Notes under the pieces: model-generated
What the model was told of the DNA's origin: nothing
What the model saw: only the letters and a program-made list of their open reading frames with translations
Databases searched by the model: none
In this document: positions 1 through 7,663 of the stretch, piece by piece
Numbering within the stretch: the stretch's first letter is position 1
Layout of the letters: each line of letters begins with the position of its first letter
Program-made: the position numbers and the translations under genes
NCBI GenBank assembly: GCA_002437105.1
Contig: DJOB01000004.1
Span: 243,496 to 307,495 of the forward strand
DNA from: Caryophanales bacterium UBA6449
GTDB lineage: Bacteria; Bacillota_I; Bacilli_A; RFN20; CAG-288
Direction of reading: 5' to 3'
Length of the DNA: 64,000 nt

Positions 1-661
1 AGCCGATGTGGCCCCGGAAGAAATCTGCGGCCGCTTTGGCCGATTCGGTGATCTTCTCGATGAGCTCAGGCCCGGTGGTTTCTGAACTTTCGTCCGCATC
101 GGGAGCTGTGTGGATCAGCGCGTGACCGATCTTCCTGTCGGCGCAGTCCAGCCCGACGCTCTGGTTCGCTCCCCTGAATCCACCCGTAGATGGATATTTA
201 AAGTTGGTAAGTACCAGCATCGAATTGTAGTTCAGCAGCGACTTCCCGACACTCATCTCGGAAAACCACTTTCCGCCTTTCAAGGGCAGAGCCGCAGCTC
301 CCTCACTATCCATGATTTCGACCGGTGAGAAGGTCCACCCTTGGATCCGCCGCGCCTCGCGCCCCTTTCTATCCGAATACCCTTCGCCTTCGCAGTAGGG
401 GTCGGTCGTCACGATCGTCGCCTGGGGCAGGTCCGCCGTCATCAGGTATTTGACCCAGCTCGGAGGAATGGGAGGAGGGCTATGAGGCTCACCCGTCTGT
501 ACCTTGATAGCGATCTTACCGTTGAGTACGTATCTGATCCGTTTCAGGATCTTTTCGAGGCCCTTCTCCGAGAGATCGCGGGTAAAGAAGACAGGTGGCC
601 TGCGACCGTTCCTCTCCTCTAGAGGAATATAGGTTTTACCCATATCTGAGATCTTGTCCAT
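1..661 (-). CDS. DUF362-family protein, partial (C-terminus off the left edge)
   Basis: The first 220 codons of a leftward gene are present; the rest lies beyond the window. DUF362 proteins are of uncertain biochemical function and some carry ferredoxin-type iron-sulfur domains, but no such domain lies in the visible part. The family pattern is clear: a KVQTGEPH motif after the N-terminal strand, then an EIMDSEG/LPLKGGK stretch, a VLTNFKYP segment where the family has VLSHFKGH, and a GGFRGANQSVG segment. The start at 661 is preceded by AGGAG at 8-base spacing, and a good sigma-A-type promoter lies just upstream. It diverges from the MATE gene. The family call is firm; the role is unknown. Confidence 0.75.
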   Translation of the reverse strand, partial: MDKISDMGKTYIPLEERNGRRPPVFFTRDLSEKGLEKILKRIRYVLNGKIAIKVQTGEPHSPPPIPPSWVKYLMTADLPQATIVTTDPYCEGEGYSDRKGREARRIQGWTFSPVEIMDSEGAAALPLKGGKWFSEMSVGKSLLNYNSMLVLTNFKYPSTGGFRGANQSVGLDCADRKIGHALIHTAPDADESSETTGPELIEKITESAKAAADFFRGHIG

Positions 662-689
662 ATTTCGAACTCCTAAGCGCTTTAATAAG

Positions 690-717
690 ATTCTACAAGT
701 TTTGGTAGCGTTTTCAA
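690..717 (-). promoter_or_regulatory. Sigma-A-type promoter of the DUF362 gene
   Basis: Read leftward, TTGAAA (712-717) and TAGAAT (690-695) are separated by 16 bases. Each hexamer matches the consensus at five of six positions. It sits 29 bases upstream of the start codon at 661. Confidence 0.6.
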
Positions 718-745
718 TATGGTATAGAGGCATTTTTGCTAGATG

Positions 746-762
746 ATTGCGCTTATCGCAAT
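746..762. promoter_or_regulatory. Palindrome in the promoter region of the MATE gene, possible operator
   Basis: ATTGCG, five bases, CGCAAT form a perfect 6-bp inverted repeat. It lies 14 bases upstream of a TATAAT (777-782), where the -35 element of a promoter for the MATE gene would sit; no good -35 hexamer is present. Efflux pumps are often controlled by repressors binding such sites, but no regulator gene is adjacent. Confidence 0.3.
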
Positions 763-806
763 TAACAGTTTTAACCTATAATCCCTAGTGGCTTTTGGAG
801 TGTGCT

Positions 807-2225
807 ATGGCTATTAGAGATCTGCCTATCATTCGTGTCTTCGCGCGCAATGTGCGGACTGTCAAGCTCGCCGTCCCGGTCTTTCTCGAATTGATCCTCG
901 GAGTGGCGATGGGCTATGTGAACGAGTTTATGCTGGCTGGCATCCCGCAGGCATCCAACGCAGTCGGGCAGGCGAACCAGATAGCCAACATCTTCGTCGT
1001 CTCCTTCTCGGTCCTCTCCTCCTCCTCGCTCATCCTCATCACCCAGCTGGAAGGTAAGGGCAACTTCGCAGCGGTCAAGAGCATCTATCCCCTGGCTTTC
1101 TATTTCAACTTGCTCTGCGGCATTATCGTCGCCGCGCTGGTGACTGGTATCGCTCCGCTGGGCGTCTTCAAGCTGATGCAGGTCGATTCCGGCGTCCTTC
1201 CTTTTGCGATCCGCTACCAGCTGGTCTCGGGGCTGTCGCTCATCTTTGTCGCGCTCAACAATGTCCTGTCTTCTTTCCTGCGAGCAAATAAGCGGATGGT
1301 GCAGCCCACCATCATCGCGTTCGCGACCAACCTGGTGGCGGCGCTCTTCAATGCCATCGCGATCTGGGCCATTCCGGGCCTCGATGAGATGGGGAAGCTG
1401 ACCGGGGTTGCCATCGCGACCGATCTCTCGCGGCTGGTGGGTTTTCTGGTTTCGCTGATCTTTTTCTTCCGGGTGGTGGGGGAATCGCTCAGCATCAGGA
1501 AGCTCTTCCCGATCCGGACCGATATCCTGAAGAGGTTGCTCACCATCGGTCTCCCGACCTCGGGGGAGACGCTCTCCTACAATTTCTCGCAGCTCGTCTT
1601 GACCATCATCGTCAACGCCTCCGTCAGCGTGCTGATGCAGAACTTGAGGAACTACATCATGACTTTCACCTCGATAATCTACTTGTTCGCCAACGGCACC
1701 GGTATTGCGATGCAGGTTATCGAAGGGACGATGATTGGCGAGGGAGACAAGGATAAGGCCTATCGATTGGTCAAGGATACGGGAACGATGGCTCGCACCG
1801 TCTCCCTGGTGATGTCGCTGCTGATCACGCTCATCTCGTATTGGGTCTTCTCCGCTCTGATGGCCCCGGCGGTGAAGGATGCCCAGATCAATGTGGAGGG
1901 GATGACGTTGCAGCATGTGGGGCTCGTGTCGGTGTTCTGCATGTTGATCGATGTGGTCCTCGATCAGGGGCGCGCTACCAATTTGGTCTATGTCAAGGGT
2001 ATCGAGACCGCGGGCGATATCACCTTCCCAGTCATCTCTTCGATTCTGACCTCCTGGCTCTTCACTGTCGGTGCTTCGGCCCTCTTCAGCCTCGTCTTCA
2101 AGTGGGGGATCTATGGAGCGTTCCTCGGCGCCTGTCTGGATGAGTGCGTCCGCGGTGTCGCGTTCACGATCCGCTGGAATAGAGGAGACTGGCGAAAGAA
2201 GGCTCTCACCCGAGGAATCAAGTAG
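807..2225 (+). CDS. MATE-family multidrug/cation efflux transporter
   Basis: The 472-residue product is almost wholly hydrophobic, with about twelve membrane helices in two related halves, as in MATE (NorM/DinF) exporters that couple export of drugs or metabolites to Na+ or H+ entry. The N-terminal helix (AVPVFLELILGVAMGYVNEFMLAG) and the following residues (VGQANQIANIF, then SSLILITQLEGKG) follow the family pattern. The ATG at 807 is chosen because TTGGAG at 795-800 gives a ribosome-binding site 6 bases away; an upstream in-frame TTG at 795 is that same sequence. The substrate cannot be read. It stands in tandem with a CvpA-like gene 39 bases downstream. Confidence 0.8.
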   Translation: MAIRDLPIIRVFARNVRTVKLAVPVFLELILGVAMGYVNEFMLAGIPQASNAVGQANQIANIFVVSFSVLSSSSLILITQLEGKGNFAAVKSIYPLAFYFNLLCGIIVAALVTGIAPLGVFKLMQVDSGVLPFAIRYQLVSGLSLIFVALNNVLSSFLRANKRMVQPTIIAFATNLVAALFNAIAIWAIPGLDEMGKLTGVAIATDLSRLVGFLVSLIFFFRVVGESLSIRKLFPIRTDILKRLLTIGLPTSGETLSYNFSQLVLTIIVNASVSVLMQNLRNYIMTFTSIIYLFANGTGIAMQVIEGTMIGEGDKDKAYRLVKDTGTMARTVSLVMSLLITLISYWVFSALMAPAVKDAQINVEGMTLQHVGLVSVFCMLIDVVLDQGRATNLVYVKGIETAGDITFPVISSILTSWLFTVGASALFSLVFKWGIYGAFLGACLDECVRGVAFTIRWNRGDWRKKALTRGIK

Positions 2226-2264
2226 TTCTCATTTATAATAGTCGAACAGGGAAGGAGAATGAGC

Positions 2265-2972
2265 ATGACCATTCTGGATATCGTGATTCTGGCGCTGATG
2301 GTCCTAGCGGCTATCTTCGGTCTGATCCGTGGGGGAAAGCGGAGATTCGTCAAGTGGATCGCTACGATCGCCGGCTTGGTCGTCGCGATATACTTCTATC
2401 AGATGCTGGGTAATCTGATCGTGACTAAAGCGCCTTTTGCCGATAGTTTGGCCCAGACTTTTGCCGATAAGCTTCCTAGCGATCTGGCGTCTATAAACTT
2501 TGCCGATATCAGTGAAGATGCTATTAAGAGCGGCTTTAGCGAGGTAGGCATCCCCAAGTTCTTCATCTCTTATTTCTATACGAAGATATTCATCAGGGAC
2601 GGCACCTTAGCTCTCGCTATCGGCTCCTCATTCGCTGGGGCGATCATCTATGCCTGCTGTTTCGTCCTGCTCTTCTTCGCGGTCTTTACTGTGTTGACCC
2701 TGATCGTCCATGCTCTCATCCGAGATAATCCCGATGGTCATAAGACCTTCCTGGATAGATTCGCAGGCATGGTCTTCTCCGAGGCGAAGATGATCTGCTT
2801 CATCTTCGTCGTGATGCTGATCCTCGTCGGAATCAGCTACGCGGTACCCTCGTTGGATACCTGGCTCAAGGAACAGGTGCAGTTCGGCTCTGACAAGGTC
2901 GGACTCTCTGGTTGGTTCTACAATACGACCTGGCAGATCATCAATGCTTTCAAAGATTTGATAGCTAAGTAA
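2265..2972 (+). CDS. CvpA-family integral membrane protein
   Basis: This 235-residue membrane protein has an N-terminal helix followed by IRGGKRRFVKWIATIAG, the CvpA pattern of a hydrophobic segment, a basic G/R-rich turn and a second helix. Two further helices lie near residues 125-155 and 175-198, the second after the family-like FLDRFAGMVFSEAK segment. CvpA proteins are linked to colicin V production in E. coli and to envelope homeostasis elsewhere; the molecular role is unsettled. GAAGGAG at 2251-2257 favours the ATG at 2265 (spacing 7) over the one at 2259 (spacing 1). A strong terminator follows, so it probably ends a two-gene unit with the MATE gene. Confidence 0.6.
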   Translation: MTILDIVILALMVLAAIFGLIRGGKRRFVKWIATIAGLVVAIYFYQMLGNLIVTKAPFADSLAQTFADKLPSDLASINFADISEDAIKSGFSEVGIPKFFISYFYTKIFIRDGTLALAIGSSFAGAIIYACCFVLLFFAVFTVLTLIVHALIRDNPDGHKTFLDRFAGMVFSEAKMICFIFVVMLILVGISYAVPSLDTWLKEQVQFGSDKVGLSGWFYNTTWQIINAFKDLIAK

Positions 2973-2984
2973 TAAGAGATCTTC

Positions 2985-3028
2985 AAGACTCAGCTCAATA
3001 CGCGATTGTGAGCTGAGTCTTTTGTTTT
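2985..3028 (+). terminator. Rho-independent terminator after the CvpA-like gene
   Basis: A perfect 13-bp stem (2985-2997 with 3009-3021), an 11-base loop and a following T-rich run begin 12 bases after the stop codon. Confidence 0.85.
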
Positions 3029-3130
3029 GGCGGGTTACTGGATACATAAAGCTGCTTATTATTCAAACTTAGTATTTGATTTTTTAAATCAGGAAAAATA
3101 TGCCGTCTACAACATGCTTTTGAATCGAAG

Positions 3131-3157
3131 AAGAGGAGGACGCAGAATCCTCCTCTT
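3131..3157 (-). terminator. Probable terminator of the GH13 gene
   Basis: AAGAGGAGGA pairs perfectly with TCCTCCTCTT across a 7-base loop, 38 bases beyond the leftward stop at 3195. The T-run is weak on both strands (TTCTT), so direction and strength are uncertain. Nothing else is seen between 3029 and 3194. Confidence 0.5.
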
Positions 3158-3194
3158 TCTTATCTATCCTTAGGCTTTTAGGTAAGCTTAATTA

Positions 3195-4499
3195 TTAAAG
3201 TTTCCTCAAGTATAGAGGCTCGATCAAGTCCTGGGGGCGGTTGTGGTCGACCTCCACTTCGGTACCGGTGATCAGATCGCGATATCGGCCATCGGGGATG
3301 ACCTCGTAGGGGAAGAGCTGCGGCCGATCGGAGAGGTTGAAGAGACCGATCTCGGTATGGTCGGGGTAGAAGTTCTGCGCCCCGATGAGGTGACCATGGG
3401 TCGGCAGGAAACAGTTCTCGAGGATTCGGGTGTTATCGGCTCTCTTCTTGAGGGCGATCATTCTCTCGATGAAGGGATGAATCCGGTCACGGTCGGGGGC
3501 GGACCAATCTACCTTGTCCATATCGAAGAGGCTGGGACGGTGCGTCGCTCCATACTCTTCACCCGCATAGATGAAGGCTGGACCTTTAGTGAAGAAGGAG
3601 AAGGCCACGAGGTTGCGGTGCTGGGCAGCATTTCTACTGAGTGCCGCTAGTCTCTCCTGGTCGTGATTTTCTAGGGTGCGGACGATGGAGGTGCCCTGCT
3701 GGGGAAGCGAGGCCTGCTCTACCACGAGGGCGGCGCGATAGCCGGCGATATCCTCGAGGCTGTGCGTCTGCATATACGCGCGGAACCAGGGGAAGGAAGC
3801 GTAGTTGTAGATCAGGTCGAAGCCAGCGCGGGCGAGATCCGCATTTGAATCGGCATTGTAACCATGTCCTCTGGTGTCGAGGGCGAAAGGAGAATCGATA
3901 GCCTCCGCTAAGAGATAGAGGTCGCGGTCCGGATACTTCGCCTGCGCCTGCTTCGTGAAGCGAGCGAAGAACGAAGCGGGAATCAGAGTGGCGACATCGA
4001 AGCGGAAACCGTCGATCCCCAGGTCCAGGAAGGTGTCGAGGACATCGATCAAGTATTCTTCCAGACCGTTCTGCGTGTGGTCTAGATCGAAGACATCGGA
4101 CCAATCGCCCGCTTTGTTGCCCATCTCGCCCTGGGCGTTGTGCCACATGTATTCAGGATGGGACTGGACGAGGACCGAATCGCGGGAGGTGTGGTTGAAG
4201 ACCTGATCGACGATCACCTTTAAACCCCGGGTGTGCGCGGCTTGGACCAGGTGCTTCAGATCGTTCCAGGTTCCGTATTCGGGATTAATCTTGCGATAGT
4301 CCTGGATCGCATAGGGCGAGCCCAGGCTTCCCTTCCTTCCGACTCGGCCGATCGGCTGGACTGGCATGAGATACAGGATGTCGACTCCCAGAGCGGCGAT
4401 GCGGTCGAGGTCCTCCTCCAACCCTTTAAAGTTTCCGGCGGCGGTGTGGTTTCGAGGAAAAACCTGATAGATAACTCGGTTATCCCTACTCTTTCTCAT
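3195..4499 (-). CDS. Alpha-amylase-family glycoside hydrolase (GH13)
   Basis: The enzyme is a GH13 (alpha-glucan or oligosaccharide) hydrolase or transglycosidase. In the (beta/alpha)8 barrel the visible family motifs are DQVFNH (residues 98-103), GFRFDVA with the nucleophile Asp168, LLAEAI with acid/base Glu199, and ENHD with the transition-state-stabilising Asp280. A short C-terminal beta domain follows. At 434 residues it is a compact member with no signal peptide, so it acts in the cytoplasm, probably on imported malto- or isomalto-oligosaccharides or glycogen. Substrate specificity is not readable. AGGAGAG lies just before the start, and a promoter and terminator of its own suggest a single-gene unit next to glycolysis genes. 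Confidence 0.85.
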   Translation of the reverse strand: MRKSRDNRVIYQVFPRNHTAAGNFKGLEEDLDRIAALGVDILYLMPVQPIGRVGRKGSLGSPYAIQDYRKINPEYGTWNDLKHLVQAAHTRGLKVIVDQVFNHTSRDSVLVQSHPEYMWHNAQGEMGNKAGDWSDVFDLDHTQNGLEEYLIDVLDTFLDLGIDGFRFDVATLIPASFFARFTKQAQAKYPDRDLYLLAEAIDSPFALDTRGHGYNADSNADLARAGFDLIYNYASFPWFRAYMQTHSLEDIAGYRAALVVEQASLPQQGTSIVRTLENHDQERLAALSRNAAQHRNLVAFSFFTKGPAFIYAGEEYGATHRPSLFDMDKVDWSAPDRDRIHPFIERMIALKKRADNTRILENCFLPTHGHLIGAQNFYPDHTEIGLFNLSDRPQLFPYEVIPDGRYRDLITGTEVEVDHNRPQDLIEPLYLRKL

Positions 4500-4514
4500 T
4501 GGCTCTCTCCTTTC

Positions 4515-4524
4515 CTAGCGCTAG
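4515..4524. promoter_or_regulatory. CTAGCGCTAG palindrome in the GH13 leader, possible operator
   Basis: A perfect 10-bp palindrome lies between the -10 box of the GH13 promoter and the ribosome-binding site, where a repressor would block transcription. It is short and could be chance. Confidence 0.25.
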
Positions 4525-4526
4525 AG

Positions 4527-4556
4527 ATTTTAAATTCTTTGGGTTAAAACTATCAA
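4527..4556 (-). promoter_or_regulatory. Promoter of the GH13 gene
   Basis: Leftward TTGATA (4551-4556) and TAAAAT (4527-4532) are spaced by 18 bases. The promoter begins right after the thrS terminator. Confidence 0.6.
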
Positions 4557-4567
4557 GCGGACAACAA

Positions 4568-4594
4568 AAAAGAGGGACGCGAGGTCCCTCTTTT
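4568..4594 (-). terminator. Terminator of thrS
   Basis: AAAAGAGGGAC and GTCCCTCTTTT form a perfect 11-bp stem across 5 bases, followed leftward by TTGTTGT. It starts 8 bases past the thrS stop codon. Confidence 0.85.
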
Positions 4595-4601
4595 GACGAT
4601 T

Positions 4602-6542
4602 CTACTTGGCTTGAGCCGCCAGCACGGGAGAGAGGAACTTGTGGTCGACATCGTGGTGGAGCAGGTTGATGAAGTCATCCAGCTTGACGGTAACCGGGGT
4701 GGGAAGTCCGAAGGTTCGATAGGTCACATCACCGCTCTCGACCTCGTGGTTTCCGATGACCAGAGTGTAGGGGATCTTGTTAACCTGAGCCTGTCTGATA
4801 CGATAGGAGATCTTCTCATCCTGATACAGCTCAGAGACCCGGAAGCCCAGGTCGATCAGCTGATCGCGCAGCTTCTCGCAGACCTGGCGCTGCTTCGCAT
4901 CATCGGGCATGACGGGAGCCAGAGCGACCTGAACGGGAGCACACCAGGTCGGGAAGGCGCCCTTGAAGTGCTCGGTGAGGACGCCGATGAAGCGCTCGAA
5001 GGTACCGAAGACGGCCCGGTGAATCATGACCGGAGTCTTCTTGGTGCCGTCCTTATCGACGTAGTAGCAGTTGAAGCGGCCAGGCAGCTGCATATCCAGC
5101 TGGATGGTACCGCACTGCCACTCGCGCTGCATGGAATCGAGAACCTTGAAGTCGAGCTTGGGGCCGTAGAAGGCACCATCGCCAGGATTGACATCGAAGG
5201 GCAGGTGGTTGTCGATCATGACCTTCTTCAGCTGATCCTCCGCTGACTTCCAGTCCTTCTCGTCACCGATGTGATCGGCCGGCATCGTGGAAAGCTCGAC
5301 CTTGAAGGTCATTCCGAAGGTGGAGTAGACCTCCTTGTAGATGGAGAGCAGATCGTCGACCTCGCTCTCGACCTGATCTAGGGCCAGCAGGATATGCGCA
5401 TCATCCTGGGTGAACTCGCGGACTCTCAGCAGTCCGTTCAGCGCGCCCGAAGCCTCGTTGCGGTGATCATTACCATACTCGCCGATCCGCACGGGCAGAT
5501 CGCGGTAGGAGTGGATGGTCTGATTGTAGATCAGCATGGCGCCGGGGCAGTTCATGGGTTTGACCGCGAACCACTCACCCTCGATCTGGGTCGTGAACAT
5601 ATTCTCCTTGTAATGATCCCAGTGACCGGAGATCTCCCAGAGCTTCCGGGAAAGGATCTGAGGAGTCTGCACCATCAGATAGTGGTGCTTGCGAAGGATC
5701 TTGAGCAGATAGTCCTCGAGGGCTCTCTTCAGCGCCCAGCCATTATTGAGCCAGAAGGGCATACCGGGTCCGAACTCGGAGAGCATGAAGAGGTTGAGAT
5801 CCTTGCCCAGCTTTCGGTGATCGGAAGCTTTCCTCTCCTCGAGCAGCTTCAGGTGCGCATCCAGCTCTTCCTTGGTGAAGTAGCAGCAGCCGTAGATTCG
5901 AGTCAGCTGATCGTTCTTGGAGTCGCCCTTCCAGTAAGCACCGGCGATGGAGAGGAGCTTAAAATGCTTGCAGTAGCCAGTATTGGGCATGTGGGGTCCA
6001 CGGCAGAGATCGGTGAACTCGCCCTGGCTGTAGATGGAGACGCAGTGGTCGCGATCCTCGACCTCATCGGTGTGAATGACCTTGTAGGGCTGATCCTTGA
6101 AGATGACCTTCGCCTCTTCGGGGCTGATCTCCTTCCTGACGATGGGAAGGGATTGAGCCGCGATCTTCGCCATCTCCTTCTCGATGGCGGGAAAATCCTT
6201 ATCGGAGATGGGAGTAGGAGTCTTCACATCGTAGTAGAAGCCCTCGGGCAGAGCGGGACCATAGGCCAGCTTGGTGCCGGGGAAGAGACGGCAGATCGCC
6301 TGAGCCATCAGGTGAGTGCAGGAGTGATTGAGCACTTCGAACGCTTCAGGATCCTCCTTGGTGATGATCTTGAATTCGTGCGTGCCGGTGGGAAGGGGCT
6401 TGGACTTATCGTAGAGCTTACCATCGACCTTGGCACAGATGGCCTTCTTGGGCAGCGATACCGAGATCTTCTCAGCGACCTGCAGAGGGGTTAAACCATC
6501 CTCGAACTGCTTTTTCGTACCGTCCTGCAACACTAGTTCCAT
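4602..6542 (-). CDS. thrS: Threonyl-tRNA synthetase
   Basis: ThrRS charges tRNA-Thr with threonine for translation. The 646 residues match the usual length. The order is an N-terminal TGS domain (1-60), the editing domain with its HxxxH motif (His73, His77), the class II catalytic core with MNCPGAML supplying the zinc cysteine and a motif-2 region (RIGEYGNDHRNEASG), and a C-terminal anticodon-binding domain ending near ALAPVMPDD onward. GAAGGAG precedes the start by about 8 bases. It has its own leader and terminator. The leader is only about 110 bases and shows no T-box, the usual control of thrS in Bacilli; a short palindrome sits there instead. Confidence 0.97.
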   Translation of the reverse strand: MELVLQDGTKKQFEDGLTPLQVAEKISVSLPKKAICAKVDGKLYDKSKPLPTGTHEFKIITKEDPEAFEVLNHSCTHLMAQAICRLFPGTKLAYGPALPEGFYYDVKTPTPISDKDFPAIEKEMAKIAAQSLPIVRKEISPEEAKVIFKDQPYKVIHTDEVEDRDHCVSIYSQGEFTDLCRGPHMPNTGYCKHFKLLSIAGAYWKGDSKNDQLTRIYGCCYFTKEELDAHLKLLEERKASDHRKLGKDLNLFMLSEFGPGMPFWLNNGWALKRALEDYLLKILRKHHYLMVQTPQILSRKLWEISGHWDHYKENMFTTQIEGEWFAVKPMNCPGAMLIYNQTIHSYRDLPVRIGEYGNDHRNEASGALNGLLRVREFTQDDAHILLALDQVESEVDDLLSIYKEVYSTFGMTFKVELSTMPADHIGDEKDWKSAEDQLKKVMIDNHLPFDVNPGDGAFYGPKLDFKVLDSMQREWQCGTIQLDMQLPGRFNCYYVDKDGTKKTPVMIHRAVFGTFERFIGVLTEHFKGAFPTWCAPVQVALAPVMPDDAKQRQVCEKLRDQLIDLGFRVSELYQDEKISYRIRQAQVNKIPYTLVIGNHEVESGDVTYRTFGLPTPVTVKLDDFINLLHHDVDHKFLSPVLAAQAK

Positions 6543-6566
6543 AAGATATGTATCTCCTTCTAATGC

Positions 6567-6585
6567 AGGAATATTCTATATTCCT
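6567..6585. promoter_or_regulatory. Inverted repeat in the thrS leader
   Basis: AGGAATAT, three bases, ATATTCCT form a perfect 8-bp inverted repeat about 10 bases upstream of the thrS ribosome-binding site. It may be an operator; a hairpin with a 3-base loop is also possible. It is not a T-box element. Confidence 0.35.
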
Positions 6586-6640
6586 CAGTGCTACATGGTT
6601 AGATATTTTTTAACAATGGTAATGTGTAAGCGGTTAAAGG

Positions 6641-6675
6641 ATACAAGAAAAGGGGCGACTATATCAGTCGCCCCT
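6641..6675 (-). terminator. Terminator of the ROK kinase gene
   Basis: AGGGGCGACT and AGTCGCCCCT pair perfectly across 5 bases, followed leftward by TTTTCTTGTAT. It lies 8 bases beyond the kinase stop codon. Confidence 0.85.
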
Positions 6676-6682
6676 GGCTTTG

Positions 6683-7588
6683 CTACTTCTCGAGGGAGAA
6701 GCCTAAGCTGGCCGCTCCCATCAGTCCGGCATCCTGACCGAATTTAGCATTGACGAACCTGATCGGTTTGAGGGGATAGGGATGGACGAATCCGTTCGCC
6801 ACCTTTTCCAGGTCGGTGAGGAAGACATCCTGGGATTTCATCACGCCACCGGAGAGAACGTAGACATCGACGTTGAACAGGCGCTGGAGGTTTCCGAAGT
6901 AGAGACCGAGCTGTTTGAGCCACAGGTTGTAGACCTTCAGGAACGCGGGCTTGCCCGCCCGGATGTTAGCGAAGAACTCCGCTCCCGAGACATGATCGCC
7001 CAAACCCTCCAGCTTGCAGAGACGGACGATGCCATTGCCGGAGAGATACTCCTCGGCTTCGACGAAACGGTTCTCGGCATCCAGATCCATGATCAACCGG
7101 CCGCCTTCGAAGGCGATGTTGATCAGCTTGTGATCGTAGACGAAACCGGTGCCGATGCCCGAGGAGATGGTGACGAAGATCGAATCGGGCACATCGGTCG
7201 ACGCGCCCATGGTGGACTCGGACAGAGCGGCGCAGTTCGCGTCATTCGCCACGCGGCACTTTACCCCGGACAGGTGTTTTTCGACGAGATCAGCCAGCTG
7301 CATGTTCTTGATCCCGAGGTTAGGAAGGAGTACGGCAGTCCTGTCGTGCTCGATGATTCCACAGGCGGAGATACCGGCAGTGGCGAATCTGAAGTCGGGA
7401 TGTTGGGAGATCACTTGGTCGATGAGGCTTAGCATAGCAGCGGTCAAAGCCTTCTCATCCTTGGGAGTCGGAACTTTGATCTGATCGATGATGCGAGCGG
7501 TACGGCCGTCGAGCTCGACGAGTCCCACTCTGAGGTTGGTGGCTCCCAAGTCGATGGCCAGCGTCCTTTTGACGGCAGAAACTGACAT
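6683..7588 (-). CDS. ROK-family sugar kinase (glucokinase-like), no zinc motif
   Basis: The protein is a 301-residue cytoplasmic ATP-dependent hexose kinase of the ROK family, probably feeding glucose or an amino sugar into glycolysis. The N-terminal phosphate-binding motif (LAIDLGATNLRVG) and the C-terminal LSGGVMKS are present, as is the central SSGIGTGFV. The usual zinc-binding CxCGxxGCxE motif is absent: the equivalent stretch, after the GRLIMD segment, reads AEEYLSGNGIV with no paired cysteines. The start at 7588 is chosen because AAAGGA sits 6 bases upstream; the ATG at 7603 has no site. It follows pfkA-pyk, with its own terminator. Glucokinase is the likeliest role but the substrate is not proven. 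Confidence 0.75.
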   Translation of the reverse strand: MSVSAVKRTLAIDLGATNLRVGLVELDGRTARIIDQIKVPTPKDEKALTAAMLSLIDQVISQHPDFRFATAGISACGIIEHDRTAVLLPNLGIKNMQLADLVEKHLSGVKCRVANDANCAALSESTMGASTDVPDSIFVTISSGIGTGFVYDHKLINIAFEGGRLIMDLDAENRFVEAEEYLSGNGIVRLCKLEGLGDHVSGAEFFANIRAGKPAFLKVYNLWLKQLGLYFGNLQRLFNVDVYVLSGGVMKSQDVFLTDLEKVANGFVHPYPLKPIRFVNAKFGQDAGLMGAASLGFSLEK

Positions 7589-7611
7589 ATAAAATCCTTT
7601 CATTAGAATAA

Positions 7612-7637
7612 ACAGAATCGGCTTGCGCCGATCCTGT
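7612..7637 (-). terminator. Hairpin after pyk, probable terminator
   Basis: An 11-bp stem (one G-T pair on the RNA) closed by a GCAA tetraloop on the leftward transcript, followed by TTATT. It lies between the pyk stop and the kinase start; the weak T-run suggests partial read-through into the kinase gene. Confidence 0.65.
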
Positions 7638-7663
7638 TTTCGAAAACTGTTATCGAACTCCGA

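Noticed and set aside
110..622. Two short rightward open frames at the left edge
   Set aside because: They are antisense to the DUF362 gene, which has clear family motifs, a ribosome-binding site and a promoter on the minus strand.
771..1916. A 381-residue minus-strand open frame across the MATE gene
   Set aside because: It is rich in Arg, Asp, Gln and His with no domain pattern, as expected of the antisense of a hydrophobic GC-rich gene.
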